Below are positions 9,023-16,108 of a stretch of 64,000 bases of DNA, in pieces (the stretch's first letter is position 1; each line of letters starts with the position of its first letter). This stretch comes from DASSQJ01 sp963726295 (GTDB taxonomy: Bacteria > Actinomycetota > Actinomycetes > Actinomycetales > Dermatophilaceae), in NCBI GenBank assembly GCA_963726295.1, contig CAVSBW010000001.1, positions 186,001 to 250,000 on the forward strand, given 5' to 3'. Under the pieces are notes generated by a model that was not told the origin of the DNA, made no database searches, and saw only the letters and a list, made by a program, of their open reading frames with translations. The position numbers were made by a program, and so were the translations under genes.

Positions 9023-9036
9023 GCGTGTTGACACGC
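9023..9036. terminator. Short hairpin after L,D-transpeptidase gene, beside IS insertion site
   Basis: GCGTGT and ACACGC form a 6-bp stem with a 2-base loop. It directly abuts the left copy of the IS target duplication. It may be a weak terminator for the gene ending at 8978, and IS481 elements may favour such sites; there is no T-run. Confidence 0.3.
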
Positions 9037-9049
9037 CGCGGACGCCCGG
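9036..9049. repeat. Left target-site duplication of IS481 element (14 bp)
   Basis: CCGCGGACGCCCGG occurs immediately left of the element and again at 10395-10408, with no mismatch. It marks the exact insertion point. Confidence 0.9.
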
Positions 9050-10394
9050 TGTCATGTGAAGGGACGTTCTGAACAGTCGGTGAAGGGAGGTTCTGAACAG
9101 TCGTGGGTGCGCTCCACCGTGATCCGATGGTAGGTCAGCGGGATCCTCGGTAGCCCGATGTAGCGGGCTCGGTCGAGGTCGACGTGTCCGAGGGGTTCGC
9201 CGTCGAGGAAGAACACGGCGTGGCGGAGGTCGATCAGGTAGCTGATTGTGACCCCTGCCCAGCGGCGGCCGAAGCTGACCCGTACGCCGGGAAGGTCGAC
9301 TCCGCCGGTGTCGGAGAGCTTGCGGTGGTGCAGGGTGATCCGGCTGCGGACGGTGGTGGGGTCGGGGACGGCCTTGTCGGAGGCGTCGTAGCGTTCTTGC
9401 GGGGTCGCGCCGCCCAGGGCCTGGTGGGGACGTTGGGTGTTGTACAGGGCGTCGTAGGTGTCGAGCAGAACCTGGAGGTCATCGAGGGTCTCGGGCCGGG
9501 CACGGGCGGCGAGCCACCTCTCCAGGGTCTGCCACTCGCGTTCCTTCTTCCCGCAGGTCTGGGGGTGGCCCGGGCTGGAGTTGCTCATCGAGACCCCGAT
9601 CAGGGCCAGGCGGACCTCGAACTCGGAGTACCCGCCGCCACGCTGGAACCGCGCGGTGAACGCGGTGCCGTTGTCGCACAGCACCACCGCGGGCTTGCCG
9701 TACCGGTTCATCGCCGTGACCATGCACTGCCAGGTGTCCTGCCCGTTCTCCCCGGGCGCGGCCCGCGAGGCGACCACCATCCGGGAGTGGTCGTCCAGGA
9801 ACCGCAGCACCACCGCCTTGGTCCCGTCGGCCAACGGTGTCTCGTGCCCGTCCAGCTGCCACATCCCGTTCGGTGCCATCGCCTCGAACCGCCGGTACGA
9901 GCGACGGGGCCGCTTGGCCGGGGTCGGCGTCGCCCGCCCGTGCGCGAGCAGGATCTTGTGGATCGTGCGCGCCGACGGCACCTGCTCCACGCCGGCGCGG
10001 ACCAGCCAGTCATGCACCGACCGCGCGCCGGCGTCCCAGCCCGCCGCGAGCAACTCGTCATGCTTCAGGCACAACGTCTCGACCATCCCCGCCCCGGTCC
10101 GGTTCGGAGAAGATCCCGGGCGGCTCGAGCGCGGCAGCAGCCCCTGCAGCCCCTCCGCCTCCAGCCTCGCCTTGTACGTGTAGTACGAGCCCCGGCTCAC
10201 CCCGAACTGGCGGCACACCGCCGTCACCGACAGGCCCGAGCCCTCCAGCACCGCGTGGGCCGCCAACGCCAGCCGTGCCTCCATCGACACACTCCGCTCG
10301 CTCATGCAGCCAACAATCGACCGCTCGACCAAGCACCCCCGAGTGTTCAGAGACTCCCTTCACATCACTGTTCAGAAGGTCCCTTCAAATCACA
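9050..10394 (-). mobile_element. Complete IS481-family insertion sequence (1345 bp)
   Basis: The element begins TGT and ends ACA and is bounded by identical 14-bp duplications. The ends are imperfect inverted repeats, each built of two tandem units: on the left, two 24-bp units at 9056-9079 and 9080-9103 differing at one base (GTGAAGGGACGTTCTGAAC form); on the right, related units at 10344-10364 and 10367-10394. One intact transposase fills it. It sits between the 3' ends of the L,D-transpeptidase (8978) and the oxidoreductase (10466), so it breaks no gene. Intact ends, frame and duplication point to a recent, probably active insertion. Confidence 0.92.
9052..10305 (-). CDS. IS481-family transposase
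   Basis: 417 residues from the ATG at 10305 (MSERSVSMEARL). An N-terminal helix-turn-helix (VTAVCRQFGVSRGSYYTYK) is followed by the rve integrase core: WQLDGHETPL with the first Asp, VVLCDNGTAFT with the second, and HPQTCGKKEREWQTLERWL with the catalytic Glu; LYNTQRPHQALGG is also typical. The stop codon is only two bases from the element's outer edge, so the last 17 residues (repeating DCSEPPF / DCSERPF) are encoded by the tandem terminal repeats. A TTG at 10332 is a less likely start. No frameshift is seen. Confidence 0.9.
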   Translation of the reverse strand: MSERSVSMEARLALAAHAVLEGSGLSVTAVCRQFGVSRGSYYTYKARLEAEGLQGLLPRSSRPGSSPNRTGAGMVETLCLKHDELLAAGWDAGARSVHDWLVRAGVEQVPSARTIHKILLAHGRATPTPAKRPRRSYRRFEAMAPNGMWQLDGHETPLADGTKAVVLRFLDDHSRMVVASRAAPGENGQDTWQCMVTAMNRYGKPAVVLCDNGTAFTARFQRGGGYSEFEVRLALIGVSMSNSSPGHPQTCGKKEREWQTLERWLAARARPETLDDLQVLLDTYDALYNTQRPHQALGGATPQERYDASDKAVPDPTTVRSRITLHHRKLSDTGGVDLPGVRVSFGRRWAGVTISYLIDLRHAVFFLDGEPLGHVDLDRARYIGLPRIPLTYHRITVERTHDCSEPPFTDCSERPFT

Positions 10395-10408
10395 CCGCGG
10401 ACGCCCGG
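10395..10408. repeat. Right target-site duplication of IS481 element (14 bp)
   Basis: Exact second copy of CCGCGGACGCCCGG (first copy at 9036-9049), directly after the terminal ACA. Confidence 0.9.
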
Positions 10409-10465
10409 CGAGTCCACACACATCCCGGGGCCGGGCGGTGGCCGGGGCGGACTCGGCGGGTCGGG

Positions 10466-11503
10466 TCACTCCCCGGGGTAGACGACCCCCACCTGGTGGC
10501 GGACGTCGTCCATGACCGCCATCACCCGCCGCGTCGCCTCCCACGGCACCGACCACGGCTCGCAGCGTCCGTCGGCGAGGGCCCGGGCCACCTCCGCCGC
10601 CTGGTACCGGAAGCCGTGGGTCCGGTGCTCGGGCTCCCAGGTGTCGAGCACGGTGTCGTCGGGGCCGAGGAGCGTCAGAGTCGTGGACGGCGTGTAGAAG
10701 CGGCTGCTCAGCTCGACGCGAGCCTCGGTGCCGGCGACCACGGCGGTACAGGGGGTGGCGGCTGCCATCGTGCACGTCATCCGGGCCAGGGCGTCACCCC
10801 GACGTGCGGTGACCCCCATGGTGACGTCGACGCCCTCCGGGCCGAGGACACCGCGAGCGGCGACGTCCTCGATCGTGCCGAGCAGATGGTCGGCCAGCGC
10901 GGCCGCGTACACCCCGAGGTCGAGCAGGGAGCCGCCGGCGAGCGCGGGGTCCGACAGGCGTCGGGGCCCGTCGGGGTACAGCCGCTGCCCGTGGTCGGCC
11001 TGGACGAGGACGACGTCTCCGAGGGTTCCCTGCTCGAGGGTGCGCCGGAGCACGTCGTACTGGGGGAGGTAGCGGCTCCACATCGCCTCACCGACGAAGA
11101 GGCCCGCGGCCCGAGCGGCCTCGAGAACCTCGTCCGTGTCGGCGAGGTTGCGCGAGAAGGCCTTCTCGACGAGGACCGGCTTGCCCGCGGCCAGGGCCAG
11201 CAGGGCATGGTCGCGGTGCTCGCTGTGCGGTGTGGCGACGTACACGGCGTCGACGTCGGGGTCGGCCACGAGGGCCTCGTAGGAGCCGTGGGAGCGCGCG
11301 ACGCCGTGGCGCCGGGCGAAGACGCTGGCCCGGTCGGCGTCCCGCGAGCCGACGGCCGCGACCTGCGAACGTGTCCCCTCGCGCACGGCACTGGCGAAGG
11401 TGTTGGCGATGCCGCCCGGGCCGAGCACGCCCCACCGCAGCGGGGGCGCCTCCATCGGGTCCGGAGTGCTGGGCGCGGCGAGGCGGGGTGGTGGAGTCGG
11501 CAT
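10466..11503 (-). CDS. Gfo/Idh/MocA-family NAD(P)-dependent oxidoreductase
   Basis: 345 residues. N-terminal Rossmann fold with WGVLGPGGIANTFA (GxGxxA type), then DAVYVATPHSEH and the family motif GKPVLVEKAFSRN containing the catalytic-region EK; the C-terminal half has GGSLLDLGVYAA (DxGxY type motif). Family members reduce or oxidise sugars, inositols or dihydrodiols, and dihydrodiol-dehydrogenase-like proteins are the closest by look (MWSRYLP). The substrate is unknown. An internal Met at residue 17 is another possible start. The gene is cut off from its upstream neighbour by a terminator at 11550-11581. Confidence 0.85.
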   Translation of the reverse strand: MPTPPPRLAAPSTPDPMEAPPLRWGVLGPGGIANTFASAVREGTRSQVAAVGSRDADRASVFARRHGVARSHGSYEALVADPDVDAVYVATPHSEHRDHALLALAAGKPVLVEKAFSRNLADTDEVLEAARAAGLFVGEAMWSRYLPQYDVLRRTLEQGTLGDVVLVQADHGQRLYPDGPRRLSDPALAGGSLLDLGVYAAALADHLLGTIEDVAARGVLGPEGVDVTMGVTARRGDALARMTCTMAAATPCTAVVAGTEARVELSSRFYTPSTTLTLLGPDDTVLDTWEPEHRTHGFRYQAAEVARALADGRCEPWSVPWEATRRVMAVMDDVRHQVGVVYPGE

Positions 11504-11549
11504 GCAGGAACCCTACGGGGGACTGAGCTGCGCGCATCGCGGACGCGAC

Positions 11550-11581
11550 GAGGCGCCGGCCCCGTGAGGGACCGGCGCCTC
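11550..11581. terminator. Strong hairpin downstream of the M6 protease gene
   Basis: Two 14-base arms pair with one mismatch around a GTGA loop (GAGGCGCCGG inner-outer block on the left, its complement CCGGCGCCTC on the right). It lies 34 bases past the protease stop, before the oxidoreductase gene. No T-run follows, as is usual for actinobacterial terminators. Confidence 0.7.
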
Positions 11582-11615
11582 GCGCCGTGTCAGCCGGCGA
11601 TCCGGCCGAACCGGG

Positions 11616-14426
11616 TCACTCCGCCGGCGGCGGGGTGACCTTGATCAGTCCGGACCGGTTGCCGTCGAAGGTCTTGGCGACCTCGATCTCGGTGCCGAAC
11701 GCCACCCCGGAGTCCGCCGGGTTGCCCGTACCGGTCACGGTGAACCCGAAATCCAGGCCGAACTGGGAGGGAACGAGGTTCCCGTCCTTGTCGACGATCG
11801 GGGTCGTGTACGGCTGGACGCCGACCGACGGCACCACGGCCGACGCGTCGATGTCGCGCCAGAAGTAGCCCCCCAGGTCGGGGCGGTACTCCAGGCCGGG
11901 CACCCAGCTCTTGGCGTCGGTGAACTTCTTCACCGCCGGCAGGGCCGGGATGTCCGTGCAGTACTCGGTGTAGTCCTCGTCGGCCATGCACTCCGTGAAG
12001 GGGTAGGTCCTCTGGAGCCCGAACGCCGCGTTGGACGACTGCGGCCGCGACGGCATGTTGTTCAGCGAGGACGGGTCGAAGTCGGCCGCCGCACCGGTTC
12101 GCCGGAGCGGCTGGTAGTGGCTGTCGACGATGAGGAGGCCGCCCTTGGCGCCGCCGCTCGGCAGGTCCGTGGCGCTGTCGGCGACGTGGTTGGCGTCGCC
12201 GTAGGAGGTGTCACGGAACCAGACGAGCGCGCCGGGGGCGTTGTACTTGATCTTGTCGACCTTCCACGCACCGTCGCTGTAGACGGTGTCGTAGGCGTAC
12301 TTCAGCCCCTCGTCGAAGCCGTCGAAGTTGCGCCACTCGACCAGGTAGTACTGCGCGTTGGTCGTCGTGCCGCCGTCGATCCGCCAGCCGGGGCCGGAGG
12401 TGTCGACGAAGGTGCCGGCGTCGGCCGTCCAGCCGTTGGCGCCCGACTCGACGTCATCGGTCCACACAGCGTCCGCGCCGCTGGTGACGGCGAAGTCGTC
12501 GGCGAACCAGCCACGGTCGAGGTAGCCGGCGTCGGTGGCCTGGCGGAGCCGGACGTCGATGGTCTGGCCCGCCCAGGCGGACAGGTCGATGTAGTCGTGG
12601 CGCCAGCCGTTCGTGTCTCCGGTGAGGCCGTGCTCGAGGCCGCCGAAGTCGGCCATGCGGCCGTTCGGGTCGCCGTAGCCGTCCGGGGTCGACACCTCGG
12701 CGCCGGACTCGTCGTAGACCTTCTGCGCGGTCCAGGTGCTGCCACCGTCGGTCGAGACCTCGACGAAGCCGTAGTCCCAGTCCTGCTCGATGACGTAGTT
12801 GTTCCACATCCAGAACCTGCCGTCCGCCGGCACGTCGACCGAGCGACGCAGGCGGATGTCCGCCCAGTTCTGGTCGGCGCCGGTGTACCACATGTTCTCG
12901 CCGCTGTGGGGGGTGGCGAGGGTGATCGACTTGGCGGGCAGGTTGACCTTGATGCCGTCCTGCGTGCCCTTGAGCGGGCGCGAGTTCTGGCCCACCTTGA
13001 CGGCCTTGGGGTCGTCACCGGGGTTGATCTGCACCGGGTCGGCCCAGCCGAGGACGTACTTGTCCCAGAGGCCCATGTGCGTCGGCATCGACTGGAAGAT
13101 GGGGCCCGCGTGCGAGCCGGAGCTCATCAGGTCCCAGAAGTCGACGTCGGAGTCGCCGTTGCCCGAGGTGTCGTACAGGTCGGGCAGGCCGAGGTCGTGG
13201 CCGTACTCGTGGGCGAAGACGCCGACACCGGAGTCCTCCGGCTGCACGATGTAGTTGCGCAGCTTGAGGTCCGTACCGGGGATCGCGGCGCCACCGGCCA
13301 CGGCCGAGGAGTGCGCCCAGATGGCGTAGGTGCCCTCGGCGCCGCCGCCGCCGGACTTGTCCTCACCGGCGTGCACGAGGACGACGTGGTCGATGATGCC
13401 GTCGGGCTCGTTGACGTTGCCGTCACCGTCGACGTCGCCCTGGTCCTCGAGGTCGTAGTCGGCCCACGGGAAGCCGGGGTTCATCTCGGCGAGCTTGTTC
13501 ACCGCGTCGATCGGGAGCTGGCCCGGGCCGAGCGGGTTGTCGGGGTGGCCCTGCATGCCCTGGTAGGGACCGGCCACCCACTCGCCGTCGGCGTTCTTGG
13601 AGCAGCGGGTGGCGCCGTACCAGCCCTCGGAGTGGTCGACCTTGACCCACGGGGTGGCCTCACCGTCGACGGTGTAGGCGCCGTGGGACATCTCCTCGTA
13701 CATGTTCTTCATGGTGTAGCCGGAGATGTCGAACCCGGCCTTGCCGTCGGGGCCCTCCAGGTCCGTGCGCACACGGTCGGTGATGCCGTCCTTGGTGTAG
13801 AGCATCTTGTCGTAGTGCTGGGGGGAGAAGTCCGGCACCCACATCGAGTTGTTGTCGACGTGGTCGTACTGGGCGGGGTCCGGGATGTTGTTGTGCAGCG
13901 GGCCGCTGACCTTCTCGCCGGGCTTGCACGTGGTCGCGCCCCAGTACTCCGGCACGTAGCTGCCGGAGAAGTCGTCCTCGGCCTCGTCGTTGAACTCGAC
14001 GAGGATGGTGAGGAGCTTGGCCTCCTGGGTGGACTTCGAGCCCTTGTAGCGGCTCTTCAGCTCCTTCGGGCTCTTGCCGGTCTTGATCGCCTGGGCCTCG
14101 AGCTTGGCCAGGCCGCGTGCCGCGACCGGGTTGCCCTGGGCGTTCTTGCGGTCGAGGGCCGCGCCGAGGTCGACGGCGTCCTTGGGGACCTGCTTGCTCT
14201 GCTTCCCCTTCGTCACCTTGACGTCGGGGACGACGGCCTTCTGGACCGCCGGCTCGGCGTAGTTGATGTAGTACCCACCGGCATCCGTGTCGGAACCGGC
14301 GACCGCGGGGGCCGCGGCTGTCGCTGCTGCGCTCGTCCCCGTCGCGATGCCGGCGGTGGCCAGCGCGACGACGGGGGCGAGGGCGAGGAGGCGACGCTGG
14401 CGCTTCATGGCGCTGCTCATCGACAT
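11616..14426 (-). CDS. Secreted immune inhibitor A-type M6 metalloprotease
   Basis: 936 residues. The start at 14426 follows AGGGAG; ATGs at 14420 and 14408 are alternatives. A basic n-region (MKRQRRLL) and hydrophobic LLALAPVVALATAGIATG form a signal peptide. A propeptide-like part follows, then the catalytic domain with the zinc motif FAHEYGHDLGLPDLYD at about residues 403-415 and the downstream DFWDLMSSGSH Met-turn, as in Bacillus InhA. The C-terminal half holds MAM/jelly-roll-like beta-rich domains (WTDDVESGANGW, DVRLRQATDAG). Likely an extracellular protease degrading proteins for nutrition. Calcium-type Asp/Gly motifs (DVDGDGNVNEPDG) are visible. Confidence 0.92.
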   Translation of the reverse strand: MSMSSAMKRQRRLLALAPVVALATAGIATGTSAAATAAAPAVAGSDTDAGGYYINYAEPAVQKAVVPDVKVTKGKQSKQVPKDAVDLGAALDRKNAQGNPVAARGLAKLEAQAIKTGKSPKELKSRYKGSKSTQEAKLLTILVEFNDEAEDDFSGSYVPEYWGATTCKPGEKVSGPLHNNIPDPAQYDHVDNNSMWVPDFSPQHYDKMLYTKDGITDRVRTDLEGPDGKAGFDISGYTMKNMYEEMSHGAYTVDGEATPWVKVDHSEGWYGATRCSKNADGEWVAGPYQGMQGHPDNPLGPGQLPIDAVNKLAEMNPGFPWADYDLEDQGDVDGDGNVNEPDGIIDHVVLVHAGEDKSGGGGAEGTYAIWAHSSAVAGGAAIPGTDLKLRNYIVQPEDSGVGVFAHEYGHDLGLPDLYDTSGNGDSDVDFWDLMSSGSHAGPIFQSMPTHMGLWDKYVLGWADPVQINPGDDPKAVKVGQNSRPLKGTQDGIKVNLPAKSITLATPHSGENMWYTGADQNWADIRLRRSVDVPADGRFWMWNNYVIEQDWDYGFVEVSTDGGSTWTAQKVYDESGAEVSTPDGYGDPNGRMADFGGLEHGLTGDTNGWRHDYIDLSAWAGQTIDVRLRQATDAGYLDRGWFADDFAVTSGADAVWTDDVESGANGWTADAGTFVDTSGPGWRIDGGTTTNAQYYLVEWRNFDGFDEGLKYAYDTVYSDGAWKVDKIKYNAPGALVWFRDTSYGDANHVADSATDLPSGGAKGGLLIVDSHYQPLRRTGAAADFDPSSLNNMPSRPQSSNAAFGLQRTYPFTECMADEDYTEYCTDIPALPAVKKFTDAKSWVPGLEYRPDLGGYFWRDIDASAVVPSVGVQPYTTPIVDKDGNLVPSQFGLDFGFTVTGTGNPADSGVAFGTEIEVAKTFDGNRSGLIKVTPPPAE

Positions 14427-14581
14427 CTGTCTCCCTGTAGCTGCCCCGACCCTCCGCCGGGGCATGGAAAGACCGGAGTCCCGCCTGTCTCGGGGTTCCG
14501 GTTCGCCCCGGACGCTAGTTGAGAACGGAGCGTCACGACAGGGTCGGACGGCAGATTTTGCGGTCCCTTTACCTTCGGGCC

Positions 14582-14617
14582 GACGGCGTCGCCGTCAGAC
14601 GGGGCGAGGGCCTCGCC
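14582..14617. terminator. Two adjacent hairpins just after the RIO kinase gene
   Basis: GACGGCG/CGCCGTC (one-base loop, 14582-14596) and GGCGAG/CTCGCC (three-base loop, 14603-14617) lie immediately past the stop at 14619 on the minus strand. They probably end the kinase transcript before the protease promoter region. Confidence 0.55.
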
Positions 14618-14618
14618 G

Positions 14619-15461
14619 TCAGAACCGAGCCGTCGCCTCGACCACGAGGTCGCCGACGAGCTCACCGAGGTCGACGTCGAGGCCCTTGCGCCGGAACCAG
14701 GCCACCATCGTCGCGGCGTCGCGCTCGAGGAACTCGAAGCCGCTCGGGTTGCCGATGACGTCGACCACCTGCGGCCAGTCGATGATGACGAGCCGCTCGC
14801 CGTCGAGCAGGACGTTGTAGGGGGAGAGGTCGCCGTGGGTCCAGCCGTGGTGGGCGAGGGTCAGCATCGCGGTGCGGAGCTGGTCGAAGAGGTCGGCGAG
14901 CAGGTCGGGCGGCGGCCGGGTGGAGACCAGCCGAGGTGCCGCACCGCGCTCGTCGCCCACCATCTCCATGAGCATCTCGGTCTCGTCGAGCTGCACCGGG
15001 TAGGGGACGGGCAGGCCCAGCTCCCAGAACCGGCCGAGGGCGTCGAACTCGGCGACCGCCCACTGGCCGGAGATCAGCTGCTTGCCGAACTCGGTGCGCC
15101 GGGACATGGCCCGGTTCTCGCGGCTCTTGCGGACCCGGCGGCCCTCGAGGTAGCCGGCGTCGCGGTGGAAGAGGCGGTTGTCGTACGCGCGGTAGCGCTT
15201 CGCGGCCATCGTGACGTCGCGGTCGGTGCCCGGGACCCAGCGGCGGACGACGTGGACGTCGGCCTCCTTGCCGGTCTTGAGCACGCCGAGGTCGGCGTCG
15301 ACGGCGGCGAGCTCGGTGACGACCCAGTAGGGGCGGGGTGTGGGTCCGTGGGTCGCGATGTCCCAGGTGGACCAGCGCTCGCCCTCCGGCGGCGCGTCAG
15401 GTGAGGCGTCGGTGGAGAAGGCAGCCTGCTTCTCCGGCAGGTGGAACGGCATGTGTGCCAC
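14619..15461 (-). CDS. RIO-type atypical serine protein kinase
   Basis: 280 residues if translation starts at the GTG at 15461, seven bases after AGGAG; the longer frame begins only with a TTG, and the ATG at 15452 is too far from that site. Kinase features: VLKTGKEADVHVV (RIO-type flexible P-loop), AAKRYRAYD with the ATP Lys, catalytic loop HGDLSPYNVLL near residue 207 and metal-binding IDWPQVVD near residue 227. RIO kinases phosphorylate Ser or work as ATPases in ribosome maturation in archaea and eukaryotes; the role of the actinobacterial branch is unsettled. Soluble, apparently monocistronic. Confidence 0.9.
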   Translation of the reverse strand: MAHMPFHLPEKQAAFSTDASPDAPPEGERWSTWDIATHGPTPRPYWVVTELAAVDADLGVLKTGKEADVHVVRRWVPGTDRDVTMAAKRYRAYDNRLFHRDAGYLEGRRVRKSRENRAMSRRTEFGKQLISGQWAVAEFDALGRFWELGLPVPYPVQLDETEMLMEMVGDERGAAPRLVSTRPPPDLLADLFDQLRTAMLTLAHHGWTHGDLSPYNVLLDGERLVIIDWPQVVDVIGNPSGFEFLERDAATMVAWFRRKGLDVDLGELVGDLVVEATARF

Positions 15462-15657
15462 GGTGGTGCTCCTGTGCGAGGGGGAGGACAAGGGCTCGGG
15501 AACGGCCCACGACAGTCGTCGACATGGGGTCCTCCTCCACTCGCTCGGCAGCGGTCCGCGTCAGCGGCCGGGCACGCGGCATCCTCCGCGGCGTGACCAG
15601 AATGCCGCGTCGTCGGCCGCCGCCGCCACCGGTTTCCGGCACGGCCGGGCGTGGCGT

Positions 15658-15683
15658 GTCCGTCCTCCCGCGGGAGGACGGAC
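15658..15683. promoter_or_regulatory. 26-bp perfect palindrome at the promoter of the DUF6394/channel operon
   Basis: Arms GTCCGTCCTCCCG and CGGGAGGACGGAC meet with no spacer. The palindrome ends 26 bases before the ATG at 15710; a -10-like TAGTGT at 15698-15703 puts transcription start at or near the ATG, so the palindrome would cover the -35 region and act as an operator. It lies upstream of both flanking genes, so it is not a terminator. Confidence 0.55.
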
Positions 15684-15709
15684 CCGCCCCGGCTCGGTAG
15701 TGTCGCCAC

Positions 15710-16093
15710 ATGAACATGGAGAAGGTCGTCTTCGGCTTCTTCGTGGTGCTCGCGGCGACCCTCAACTTCGGGTTCTTCGTCGGTGACATGACCGATGTGC
15801 GGGCGCACAACATCTACGAGCTCTACGCGGCAGTGGTCGTCAACGTGATCGCCGTCATCCTCAAGTTCGGCGACCGCACGCAGATCGGCGCCATCCACCT
15901 GGCGACCAGTCTCGTCGCCGCCATCCAGCTCATCGCGGCGACTGTCGTGTGGATCGCGGTGAGCTCGGGAGAGGACCAGATCGGGGTCCACGCGATGAGC
16001 TCGGTGGTCTCCCTGTCCGGGGGCGCGCTCCTCGCCAACATCGTGTCGCTGGCACTGCTCGTCGGAGAGACCCTCGCCGCGCACCGGCGGTGA
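15710..16093 (+). CDS. Small membrane protein, DUF6394-like
   Basis: 127 residues with four predicted membrane helices (VVFGFFVVLAATLNFGFFVG, LYAAVVVNVIAVILKF, HLATSLVAAIQLIAATVVWIAV, SLSGGALLANIVSLALLVG). The style fits DUF6394. The -10-like TAGTGT just upstream and no clear ribosome site suggest a leaderless message starting at this ATG. It is 15 bases ahead of the potassium-channel-like gene, and the pairing suggests an accessory subunit or a protein in the same ion response; that is inference. Confidence 0.75.
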   Translation: MNMEKVVFGFFVVLAATLNFGFFVGDMTDVRAHNIYELYAAVVVNVIAVILKFGDRTQIGAIHLATSLVAAIQLIAATVVWIAVSSGEDQIGVHAMSSVVSLSGGALLANIVSLALLVGETLAAHRR

Positions 16094-16108
16094 GAGGGGC
16101 GCGGGACC

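Noticed and set aside
9184..10515. Plus-strand open frame across the IS element
   Set aside because: It is a mirror of the transposase on the other strand and runs past the element edge; no family features.
12117..14522. Long antisense open frame over the M6 protease gene
   Set aside because: High GC content makes long antisense frames; the sequence is Val/Gly/Arg-rich with no domain, while the opposite strand encodes a clear protease.
15658..15683. Palindrome as a transcription terminator
   Set aside because: Both flanking genes diverge from it, so no transcript ends there; an operator fits better.
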